Assembly (NCBI GenBank): GCA_030530775.1
Contig: JAUMUG010000001.1
Location: 508,098-572,097, forward strand
From: Lautropia sp.
GTDB lineage: Bacteria > Pseudomonadota > Gammaproteobacteria > Burkholderiales > Burkholderiaceae_E
Direction: 5' to 3'
DNA length: 64,000 nucleotides
The stretch's first letter is position 1. Each line of letters starts with the position of its first letter. Made by a program: the position numbers and the translations under genes. Of this stretch, positions 57,377-64,000 are shown in pieces. The notes under the pieces were generated by a model. That model saw nothing but the letters and a program-made list of their open reading frames with translations. It had not been told where the DNA came from and ran no database searches.

Positions 57377-58195
57377 ATGGAAAACATCACACTTGCAGCG
57401 CTGCAGATGGTCTCGGGGCCGGATGTGGATGCCAATCTGAAGACGGTCGAGCGGCTGGTGGGGCAGGCCAGCACACAGGGGGCACGGCTTTTGCTGCTGC
57501 CGGAATACTTCTGTCTGATGGGCAGCAGTGACCGCGACAAGCTGTTCATCGCAGAGCAGCCGGGCAAGGGACCGATTCAGCAGTTCTTGGCCGATTGTGC
57601 ACGTCGGTACGGGGTCGTGCTGGTGGGCGGTACGGTGCCGCTGGTTTCACCCGGGAAGAACCGGGTCTACAACAGCTGCCTGGTCTATGGCCCGGATGGC
57701 CGGAGGCTGGCGCGCTACGACAAGATTCATCTGTTCGGTTTCCAGCGTGATGAAGAAGCTTATGATGAGTCGGCGACGATTCTGCCCGGGCGCACGCCGG
57801 TGGTCTGCGATGTGCCGATGACCGGGGGGCCGCCGCTACGGGTGGGGCTGTCGGTTTGTTACGACCTGCGTTTTCCGGAGCTTTATCGGCAGATGGCGCC
57901 GATGGACCTGATCGTGGTGCCGGCCGCTTTCACCCATACGACCGGACAGGCGCACTGGTCATTGCTGCTGCGTGCCCGTGCGGTCGAAAACCAGTGCTAT
58001 GTGCTGGCGGCTGGGCAGGGAGGGAAACATCCGTCGGGCCGGTGTACCTGGGGGCAATCGATGGTGGTGGACCCCTGGGGTCAGGTCGAGGCCGAGCTGG
58101 CAAGCGGCGAAGGGCTGGTGCTGGGTATGTTGGAGCGGGCCCGCATCCGCTCGGTACGTCAGAGTCTGCCGGCGCTGCGGCATCGGGTGATCTGA
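57377..58195 (+). CDS. Carbon-nitrogen hydrolase (nitrilase superfamily, Nit1/omega-amidase-like)
   Basis: 272 residues from the ATG at 57377 (MENITLAALQMVSGPD). The Glu-Lys-Cys triad is present: Glu in LLLPEYFCLMG, Lys in RYDKIHLFGF, Cys in SVCYDLRFPELYR, with a second Glu in the DEEAYDES region. Members of this Nit-like branch hydrolyse C-N amide bonds, for example deaminated glutathione or omega-amides. The nearby tldD (other side of a terminator) is a common Burkholderiales neighbour, but co-regulation is not implied. Confidence 0.92.
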   Translation: MENITLAALQMVSGPDVDANLKTVERLVGQASTQGARLLLLPEYFCLMGSSDRDKLFIAEQPGKGPIQQFLADCARRYGVVLVGGTVPLVSPGKNRVYNSCLVYGPDGRRLARYDKIHLFGFQRDEEAYDESATILPGRTPVVCDVPMTGGPPLRVGLSVCYDLRFPELYRQMAPMDLIVVPAAFTHTTGQAHWSLLLRARAVENQCYVLAAGQGGKHPSGRCTWGQSMVVDPWGQVEAELASGEGLVLGMLERARIRSVRQSLPALRHRVI

Positions 58196-58295
58196 CCGTT
58201 GGAGCGGCTGCGGCAGGGTGATGCCGTCCATTCAGGGAAGGGCTGGCAGTCGCGGGCCGCGCGTCGGGCCGGCCGGCCAGGGCCGGCATCGGAGC

Positions 58296-58324
58296 GTGCC
58301 GGTGGATTGGCACTTTTTTGTTTT
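58296..58324 (+). terminator. Intrinsic terminator after the nitrilase gene
   Basis: GTGCC (58296-58300) and GGCAC (58309-58313) form a short stem followed by TTTTTTGTTTT. It lies about 100 bp after the nitrilase stop codon. Confidence 0.6.
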
Positions 58325-58456
58325 GCCGTGTGATGGCCTGGTGCCTGGTGTGTGCCGGGCAGATGGGCGAAGGGGGCGCTTTGGGGGCGTCGGTGCCCGT
58401 GATACAGTGAGCGCCCATCGGTGAAGAAATTGAAACTGGATACGGATATTGCTTCT

Positions 58457-59923
58457 ATGAATCTGAATGATCCGGCGTTGCAGCCGCTGGCGGTTGCCAA
58501 GGAACTGTTGCTGGAGCCTCATGGGCTGGATGTGGCCGATCTGGAGCGGACGATCGCCCGGATTTTCGAGCATCGGGTCGATTATGCCGATCTGTATTTT
58601 CAGTACACCCGCAGCGAGGGCTGGAGTCTGGACGAGGGCATCGTCAAATCGGGCAGTTTTTCGATCGGGCAGGGCGTGGGTGTACGTGCCGTCACGGGCG
58701 ACCGTTCGGCCTTTGCCTATTCGGATGTGATCAATGCCCAGGCGCTGATGTCGGCGGCCGATGCCACCCGGACCATTGCACGGAGCGGCAGGAGTGCACG
58801 CACGCGGGTGTCGGGAGGCGGCGTCGGGGCGCTGTCGGCGCATCGGCTGTATTCGATGCAGGATCCGATCGCTTCGATGGATTCGCCGGCCAAGGTGGCG
58901 CTGCTGCAGCGGCTGGAAGCCTATGCGCGGCGCAAGGATCCGCGGGTGACACAGGTGATGGCCGGACTGGCGGCCGAGCATGATGTGGTGATGGTGATGC
59001 GCTCGGACGGCGTGCTGGCGGCCGATGTGCGTCCGCTGGTGCGGGTGTCGGTACAGGTCATCGTCGAACAGAACGGTCGGCGCGAGCAGGGACATGCCGG
59101 CGGCGGCGGTCGTTTCGATCTGGATTATTTCGATGATGGACGGCTGTACGCTTATGTGGACGAGGCAGTGCGGCAGGCGCTGGTGAATCTGGAATCGCGG
59201 CCAGCGCCGGCCGGGGTGCTGAATGTGGTGCTGGGGCCGGGCTGGCCGGGTGTGCTGTTGCACGAGGCGGTCGGTCATGGGCTGGAGGGCGATTTCAATC
59301 GCAAGAAATCCTCGGCGTTTGCCGGCCGGATCGGTGAGCGGGTGGCGGCCAAGGGGGTGACAGTGATCGATGACGGCACCATCGCCGACCGGCGCGGTTC
59401 GCTGAACGTGGATGACGAGGGCAACCCGACGCAGCGCAATGTGCTGATCGAAGACGGGGTGCTCACGGGTTATCTGCAGGATTCGTTGAATGCACGTCTG
59501 ATGAAGGTGCCGGTGACCGGCAATGGTCGGCGTGAGTCCTTTGCGCATCTGCCGATGCCGCGCATGACCAACACCTTCATGCTGGGCGGTCGGGATGACC
59601 CGCAGGAGATCCTGGCCTCGCTCGATCGCGGGCTGTATGCCGTCAATTTTGGCGGCGGGCAGGTCGACATCACCAATGGCAAGTTCGTGTTCTCGGCCTC
59701 GGAAGCCTACTGGGTCGAAGACGGCAGGATTCGATACCCGGTCAAGGGCGCCACCATCATCGGCAACGGCCCGGATGCGCTGACACGGGTGACGATGATC
59801 GGCAACGACATGCAGCTCGATCCGGGGATCGGTGTCTGCGGCAAGGACGGCCAGAGCGTGCCGGTCGGCGTCGGCCAGCCAACGCTACGCATCGAGGGGC
59901 TGACGGTGGGCGGCACGGCCTGA
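58457..59923 (+). CDS. tldD: TldD metalloprotease
   Basis: 488 residues from the ATG at 58457 (MNLNDPALQPLAVAKELLL); a GTG at 58421 would add 12 residues. TldD with its partner TldE/PmbA forms a metalloprotease involved in processing modified peptides such as microcins and in CcdA turnover. The zinc-binding HEAVGHGLEGDF motif is near residue 265, and YADLYFQYTRSEGWSLDEG and the C-terminal metal/Cys region (MQLDPGIGVCGKDGQ) are conserved. The partner gene is not in this window. Confidence 0.95.
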   Translation: MNLNDPALQPLAVAKELLLEPHGLDVADLERTIARIFEHRVDYADLYFQYTRSEGWSLDEGIVKSGSFSIGQGVGVRAVTGDRSAFAYSDVINAQALMSAADATRTIARSGRSARTRVSGGGVGALSAHRLYSMQDPIASMDSPAKVALLQRLEAYARRKDPRVTQVMAGLAAEHDVVMVMRSDGVLAADVRPLVRVSVQVIVEQNGRREQGHAGGGGRFDLDYFDDGRLYAYVDEAVRQALVNLESRPAPAGVLNVVLGPGWPGVLLHEAVGHGLEGDFNRKKSSAFAGRIGERVAAKGVTVIDDGTIADRRGSLNVDDEGNPTQRNVLIEDGVLTGYLQDSLNARLMKVPVTGNGRRESFAHLPMPRMTNTFMLGGRDDPQEILASLDRGLYAVNFGGGQVDITNGKFVFSASEAYWVEDGRIRYPVKGATIIGNGPDALTRVTMIGNDMQLDPGIGVCGKDGQSVPVGVGQPTLRIEGLTVGGTA

Positions 59924-59989
59924 GCCGGGCGCCGATGTGCGCCCGTGGCGAGGCTGCGAAGGGGGCGTCGGTCCCACAAGAAACGGGGG

Positions 59990-60025
59990 GTACCGTTTGC
60001 ACGGTACGCGGATTGGTACTAAATT
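59990..60025 (+). promoter_or_regulatory. aroG promoter with an inverted repeat over the -35
   Basis: -35 TTGCAC (59997-60002), 17-bp spacer and -10 TAAATT (60020-60025). A perfect inverted repeat GTACCGT (59990-59996)/ACGGTAC (60001-60007) surrounds the -35 and is a candidate operator. Transcription would begin about 60031-60033, at or next to the leader peptide ATG at 60032. Confidence 0.6.
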
Positions 60026-60031
60026 AACGCC

Positions 60032-60112
60032 ATGACTTTTCAGGCTCACTTCTTTTTTGGTTACTTCTGGCGCGATTCCGCTGGCGGAATGGCTCGGAAG
60101 GTCGTTGGCTGA
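60032..60112 (+). CDS. Leader peptide of the aroG attenuator
   Basis: 26 codons from ATG 60032 to TGA 60110-60112. The product starts MTFQAHFFFGYFWRDS: four Phe codons, one Tyr and one Trp within seven codons at 60050-60070 (FFFGYFW). Such clusters mark leader peptides of aromatic-amino-acid operons, where ribosome stalling during shortage controls a downstream terminator. The ATG lies at or next to the predicted transcription start, so the mRNA may be leaderless. Confidence 0.82.
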   Translation: MTFQAHFFFGYFWRDSAGGMARKVVG

Positions 60113-60175
60113 AAAGTCTGCAAGAACATCAATCATCCGAGAAACCGTCAGTGCGAAAGCCTGGCGGTTTTTTTT
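60081..60175 (+). promoter_or_regulatory. Transcription attenuator (antiterminator segment and terminator) before aroG
   Basis: The terminator is AACCGTCAG (60143-60151) with CTGGCGGTT (60161-60169), one G-U pair, followed by T8 (60168-60175). The upstream segment CTGGCGG (60081-60087), inside the leader-peptide frame, repeats the 3' arm and can pair with CCGTCAG of the 5' arm instead, forming an antiterminator. A ribosome stalled at the first Phe codons leaves 60081-60087 free; one that reaches the stop codon covers it. Confidence 0.82.
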
Positions 60176-60210
60176 GGGCCGATCGCACGACATCACCAGG
60201 AATCAAAGTC

Positions 60211-61281
60211 ATGAGTTCTCCCCTGATCGACGACCTTCGCATTTTGGCCATCAAGGAACTGGCGCCGCCGGCACACCTGATCCGTGAATTCCCGGCGGAC
60301 GAAAAAGTGGCCCGGACGGTGGCGGCTTCGCGCAACGCGATCCACCGCATTCTGCACGGCATGGACGACCGCCTGCTGGTCGTGATCGGTCCGTGTTCGA
60401 TTCATGATCCCAAGGCTGGGCGCGAATATGCCCGCCGTTTGATGACGCTGCGCGAGCAGTACAGGGACCGGCTCGAAATCGTGATGCGGGTTTATTTCGA
60501 GAAACCGCGTACCACGGTGGGCTGGAAGGGCCTGATCAACGATCCTGGGTTGGACGGCAGTTTCGACATCAATCTGGGTCTGCGGGTGGCGCGCGAGCTG
60601 CTGATGGACATCAATGCGATGGGTATGCCGGCCGGCAGCGAATTTCTCGACATGATCACGCCGCAGTATTACGCTGATCTGATCGCCTGGGGGGCGATCG
60701 GCGCACGCACCACCGAATCGCAGGTGCATCGCGAGCTGGCCTCGGGTCTGTCGTGTCCGGTCGGCTTCAAGAATGGCACCGACGGCAATGTGCGCATCGC
60801 GCTGGATGCGATCAAGGCTTCTTCGCAGCCGCACCATTTTTTGTCGGTGACCAAGGGGGGGCATTCCGCCATCGTCAAGACGGCGGGTAATGAGGACTGC
60901 CACATCATCCTGCGTGGTGGCAAGGTGCCGAATTATGACCATGACAGCATCGAGGCCGCGTGCTTGGAGGCGGGCAATGCCGCGCTGGCCTGCCGGTTGA
61001 TGATCGATTTTTCGCATGGCAACAGCCAGAAGAATCACGAAAATCAGATCAAGGTCTGCCAGGATGTCTGTGAGCAGTTGTCCGATGGCGAAAGCCGGAT
61101 TTTCGGGGTGATGGTGGAAAGCAATCTGGAAGCGGGCCGCGAGGATCTGCTCGAGGGCAAGACGCCGACCTATGGCCGCAGCATCACCGACGCCTGCATC
61201 GGCTGGGACGGCACCGTGGATGTGTTGGCGATGCTGGCCGAAGGGGTGTCGGAGCGTCGGTTGGCACTGGGGCGCAGCTGA
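60211..61281 (+). CDS. aroG: 3-deoxy-7-phosphoheptulonate (DAHP) synthase AroG
   Basis: 356 residues from the ATG at 60211 (MSSPLIDDLRILAIKELAPP). Class I (AroF/G/H) DAHP synthase, which joins phosphoenolpyruvate and erythrose 4-phosphate as the first step of aromatic amino acid synthesis. Family motifs: VVIGPCSIHDPKAGREYA (metal Cys), VYFEKPRTTVGWKGLINDP, AGSEFLDMITPQYY, GARTTESQVHRELASG, HIILRGGKVPNY and DFSHGNSQKNH (metal His). The leader peptide and terminator 40-180 bp upstream indicate attenuation by Phe and perhaps Tyr/Trp supply. Confidence 0.96.
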   Translation: MSSPLIDDLRILAIKELAPPAHLIREFPADEKVARTVAASRNAIHRILHGMDDRLLVVIGPCSIHDPKAGREYARRLMTLREQYRDRLEIVMRVYFEKPRTTVGWKGLINDPGLDGSFDINLGLRVARELLMDINAMGMPAGSEFLDMITPQYYADLIAWGAIGARTTESQVHRELASGLSCPVGFKNGTDGNVRIALDAIKASSQPHHFLSVTKGGHSAIVKTAGNEDCHIILRGGKVPNYDHDSIEAACLEAGNAALACRLMIDFSHGNSQKNHENQIKVCQDVCEQLSDGESRIFGVMVESNLEAGREDLLEGKTPTYGRSITDACIGWDGTVDVLAMLAEGVSERRLALGRS

Positions 61282-61674
61282 AGATTTGCGGCAGCTGGGG
61301 CGGGCCGCTCGCATCCGGATCGGGAGTCGAGTCCGGAGCCGCTGGCTGCGCGCATTCGAGCACGCGATCGGCCGTCACCTGTCTGGCCCCAGGCAGGAGC
61401 CGCTGGCTGCGTACGTTCGAGCAGGATCCATCACAGATGGGGCTGGTGCAGTCATTGCGGGAATCGCCACAGGGGACACGGTTCGTCGACCGGTCGACGG
61501 CGCATAGTGGCAGGCTGTCCGTTCGTGGCTCGGTGTTCCGGTGCATTCGGGCAGGATGGGAAAGGGGCAGTGACAGGGGGCCGGTACCACCGGGGCCGGT
61601 ACGACCGTTTTGCCCCGATATGCCGTTTTTGGTGCTGCGATCGCGATCCGATACCCGCTACGAAAGCCGTTTTC
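61282..61674. other. Intergenic region with a 28-bp direct repeat
   Basis: About 390 bp between aroG and the cyclic-nucleotide-binding gene. Two copies of a 28-bp sequence (61335-61362 and 61396-61423; GGAGCCGCTGGCTGCG...TTCGAGCA, 25 of 28 identical) lie 61 bp apart. No coding frame or promoter is supported. Confidence 0.6.
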
Positions 61675-62361
61675 ATGCCCGACCCGACGATGCCGAACCT
61701 CTCTCTCGAATCGATGCAGGCCCTGCCCTCCAAACGTTCAGCCGACACCCTGGCAGATCTGGAGCGGCTCGCCGCGGCCGGTACCGAGACAGAGCTGGAT
61801 CTGCTTGCCTTGGTCGGTGCCGAGAGCTTTCGGCAGGCCGAGCGGCGTGGCAACTTTCATCTGGTGGCACGGGGCTCGGGTATGCACTTTGCCGATGATC
61901 TCTTCGAGCTGTTGTCGCATTCGGCGCTGTTTTCGGGGCTGACCCATGCCGAAGTGCGACTGTTGGGTGAGGTGATGCGGGTCTATGACGCACCGGCCGG
62001 TCAGACGCTGATCACTGAAGGGGATCAGGGCGATTTCATGTTGCTCTTGATGACCGGGTGTATGGAGGTGGTGCGCACGGGGCCTCACGGTTTTCCGAAC
62101 CGGATCGCGATGGCCTGGCCGGGGCAGACCCTGGGTGAGATGTCGATGATCGACGGGATGCCGCGTTTTGCTTCCTGCGTGACGCGTGAGACATGCCGGG
62201 TCGGGGTGATCGGTCGCCGGGCGATGCTGGCTTTGTTGCAGCAGCAGCCGTCACTGGGCAACAAAGTGCTGTTGAAGATGGTCAGCATGCTGTCGGAGCG
62301 TTTGCGTGCCACCAGCAGCAAGCTGGTGGACTGCATCGAGACCTGTCAGCTGCATCAGTGA
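61675..62361 (+). CDS. Cyclic-nucleotide-binding (CAP_ED) domain protein without obvious DNA-binding domain
   Basis: 228 residues from the ATG at 61675 (MPDPTMPNLSLESMQ), with an alternative start five codons on. The cNMP-binding beta roll spans about 80-190: LFSGLTHAEVRLLGEV, YDAPAGQTLITEGDQGDFMLLL, and the phosphate-binding cassette region GQTLGEMSMIDGMPRFAS, which contains the E and R usual for cAMP/cGMP binders. A helical tail follows (LLKMVSMLSERLRATSSKL); no helix-turn-helix is seen, so it is unlikely to be a CRP-type activator. Role unknown. Confidence 0.85.
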   Translation: MPDPTMPNLSLESMQALPSKRSADTLADLERLAAAGTETELDLLALVGAESFRQAERRGNFHLVARGSGMHFADDLFELLSHSALFSGLTHAEVRLLGEVMRVYDAPAGQTLITEGDQGDFMLLLMTGCMEVVRTGPHGFPNRIAMAWPGQTLGEMSMIDGMPRFASCVTRETCRVGVIGRRAMLALLQQQPSLGNKVLLKMVSMLSERLRATSSKLVDCIETCQLHQ

Positions 62362-62415
62362 GTCGAGCACGCTGCCATCGGGTGCAATCCGATCGATGAT
62401 CATCGTGGGATGCAA

Positions 62416-62434
62416 ATCGCCCGCGCCGGGCGAT
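62416..62434. terminator. Hairpin between convergent genes
   Basis: ATCGCCCG (62416-62423) and CGGGCGAT (62427-62434) form a perfect 8-bp stem with a 3-nt loop between the cNMP-binding and SIMPL genes. There is no T run; possibly a bidirectional terminator. Confidence 0.4.
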
Positions 62435-62492
62435 GATGCACCTTTGGCTCGACGGTGCCGGAGACCGTGGTGCCTGAATGCGGCGGACGGTT

Positions 62493-63257
62493 TCAACGCA
62501 GTTCGACCACGCCACGGGCCGTCAGTGTGATGATGGTTTCCCCCCCTTCGGTCGGTACGTTGGCGGCGCTGCTTTCCGCTGCCGTTGCTTTCATCATCGG
62601 ATAGAGGGTGTCATCACCGTCCGAGTGCCGATGGGTGGACAGGTCGATGCGTTTGATCACGTAGTCCGGCCGGCCGAAAGCCTCGGCGGTGGCGCGGGCG
62701 CGGGTTTTGAAGGCATTGGCCACGGCCGGCAACAGCCGGTTTTCTTCTTCCTGTCGGCGCGGTTCGCTCAGTCGGTAGCCGACATGTTCCAGGTGCAGCC
62801 GTTTGGCGAGTTCGCCGGCCAGTCTGGCCACGGCCGCGGTGTCGGTGCCTTCCAGGATGATGGTGCCACGCACCTGCCAGCCGTTGCGTTCGCCATGGCG
62901 GTTCCATTCGGACGAAGTGCTGATGCTTCCGGCACGGGCTTTGACGGCCCGGTATCGTTTGGCCTGGGCCAGTGCATCCTGCACGGCTTTCAGTACGGCT
63001 GCGTTCAGTTGCTCGATGGCCTTGCCGGTGTGTTCGGTGGCCAGTTGGACCCGCATTTCGTCATTGGGGACATGGCGGCTGACGCTGGCCGACAGTTCCA
63101 CTTCGGTTTGATTCTTGCTGCCGGCCTGGGCAGAGAAGACGCTGCCGGCCAGCAGACCGGCCACCAGCAGGCGGACGGAGAGCGGCAGGGGCGGGCGTGA
63201 TGCTTGCCGTACAGGGTGGGACGGGTGTGGCGCCGGGTGGTGGCTGGAAGTATTCAT
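62493..63257 (-). CDS. SIMPL-domain (DUF541) periplasmic protein
   Basis: 254 residues from the ATG at 63257 (MNTSSHHPAPHPSHP). A cleavable signal segment (about 28-46, RLLVAGLLAGSVFSAQAG) precedes a SIMPL domain: VELSASVSRHVPNDEMRVQL near the start, then the ARAGSISTSSEW and WQVRGTIILEGTD strands. Family members include E. coli YggE, linked to oxidative stress tolerance; the activity is unknown. It is convergent with the cNMP-binding gene. Confidence 0.87.
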   Translation of the reverse strand: MNTSSHHPAPHPSHPVRQASRPPLPLSVRLLVAGLLAGSVFSAQAGSKNQTEVELSASVSRHVPNDEMRVQLATEHTGKAIEQLNAAVLKAVQDALAQAKRYRAVKARAGSISTSSEWNRHGERNGWQVRGTIILEGTDTAAVARLAGELAKRLHLEHVGYRLSEPRRQEEENRLLPAVANAFKTRARATAEAFGRPDYVIKRIDLSTHRHSDGDDTLYPMMKATAAESSAANVPTEGGETIITLTARGVVELR

Positions 63258-63410
63258 GATGATCGACAAGCCCGTGAGGAGAGGGAAAAGTGCTGGAGTG
63301 TGGGTTGCAAAGTACGGTGTGGCTTGAATTCTGGCTGTATCAGGTGCTGCAAAGCCGGTGACATCCTCGCGTGAGGAGCCGGATGCTCTTCCCCCTTTCC
63401 GGGAGGTCGA

Positions 63411-64000
63411 TCAGCGGGCCGGCACGGAGGCGACGCTGTTGTTGTGGCTGCCGCTGCCCTGGCCCCTGCGGCGGGGCAGGCTGATGTCGGCCACCAGACC
63501 GCCACCTTCGGCGTTATAGAGGTGGATGTCACCACCATGCCAGCGGGCGATGTTGCGCGAGATGGCCAGTCCGATGCCCGAGCCACCGCTGTCGCGGTTG
63601 CGCGAGGGTTCCAGCCTCACGAAAGGCTCGAATACGCGTTCGAGATCGGTATCGGGGATGCCGGGACCATCGTCGCGTACGATGATGCGCAGCATGTTGG
63701 GGCTGTCGGCCACGGTGATGTGGGCCTGCTTGCCGTAGCGGATGCCGTTGGATATCAGGTTGTTGATGGCCCGGCGCAGCATCGAGGGTTCGGTGGGGTA
63801 GGTCTTGAAGGCTTGCCCCTGCAGGCCGACGGTATGGCCGGTATCGTGCCAGTCCGTGACGATGCTTTCCAGCAGTGCGTTGATGTCGACCGGATAGCGC
63901 TCGCGCGATTTGCCCAGTTCGGCAAACAGATCGAGCGAGGAGCCGACCAGTTCTTCCATCTCCTGCAGGTCGTGGGTGAACTTGGCACGCTGCTGTTTGG
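63411..64000 (-). CDS. EnvZ-like sensor histidine kinase (N-terminal part outside window)
   Basis: The minus-strand frame is open to the window edge and gives the last 195 residues or so. It contains the end of the dimerisation helix (HDLQEMEELVGSSLDL) and the HATPase_c domain with the N box NNLISNGIRYG, G1 DDGPGIP, F box VFEPFVRL and G2 GGSGIGLAIS, as in EnvZ/OmpR-type kinases. The phospho-accepting His and sensor domain lie beyond 64000. A response-regulator gene is expected just upstream (higher coordinates). Confidence 0.9.
   Translation of the reverse strand, partial: KQQRAKFTHDLQEMEELVGSSLDLFAELGKSRERYPVDINALLESIVTDWHDTGHTVGLQGQAFKTYPTEPSMLRRAINNLISNGIRYGKQAHITVADSPNMLRIIVRDDGPGIPDTDLERVFEPFVRLEPSRNRDSGGSGIGLAISRNIARWHGGDIHLYNAEGGGLVADISLPRRRGQGSGSHNNSVASVPAR

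Noticed and set aside
61675..62361. Crp/Fnr-type transcription activator
   Set aside because: Only the cyclic-nucleotide-binding domain is present; no helix-turn-helix follows it in 228 residues.

Overview
The window is GC-rich, densely coded chromosomal DNA from a Gram-negative betaproteobacterium, most likely of the order Burkholderiales. This rests on the accB-accC-prmA-zinc ribbon/DUF3426-PfkB block, the Mpl/YqiA and RNase II-TonB-AroE runs, GlnE with its nearby CHCC zinc-finger protein, and TldD near a nitrilase. A Lautropia-like genus is only a guess. No rRNA, tRNA or CRISPR array was seen.

Layout. 1-19.3 kb is housekeeping: the tail of a basic repeat protein, YggT, a minus-strand run (unknown protein, TlpA-like thioredoxin, AroQ, AccB, AccC, PrmA, DUF3426, PfkB), then plus-strand Mpl, YqiA, RNase II-type enzyme, TonB-like protein, AroE and MgtE, followed by a second AroE-like enzyme and MoaC. 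19.5-23.4 kb holds a BepA-like M48 protease, a small membrane protein and an orphan lipoprotein. 23.7-32.5 kb is a minus-strand alpha-glucoside operon: binding protein, two permeases, ATPase and two GH13 glucosidases. 32.7-38.3 kb has an NTF2-like protein, a CHCC zinc finger, GlnE and an acyltransferase.

38.4-57.1 kb is the unusual part. Four paralogous surface-protein genes lie on the minus strand. Each has a disordered leader, an Ala/Gly hydrophobic hinge, a low-complexity linker, cadherin-like beta repeats and an Asp/Leu-rich C-terminus. A C-type-lectin-like domain appears to sit inside one repeat unit of each. Between the second and third lies a foreign island (about 45.7-52.1 kb): an excisionase-type HTH gene, a 21-codon bridging ORF, an MmeI-like DNA methyltransferase with a one-base frameshift, a DExH helicase and a GIY-YIG nuclease, all overlapping or nearly so. 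The island's right flank is an IS256-family right end lodged in the 5' part of a group II intron, which itself sits directly after the terminator of the third adhesin gene.

57.4-64 kb returns to housekeeping: nitrilase, TldD, AroG, a cyclic-nucleotide-binding protein, a SIMPL-domain protein and an EnvZ-type histidine kinase running off the edge. Upstream of aroG is a complete attenuator: a 26-codon leader peptide with a Phe/Tyr/Trp cluster, an antiterminator segment and a strong intrinsic terminator. With aroQ, aroE, an aroE paralogue and aroG, the window carries four shikimate-pathway genes at separate loci.
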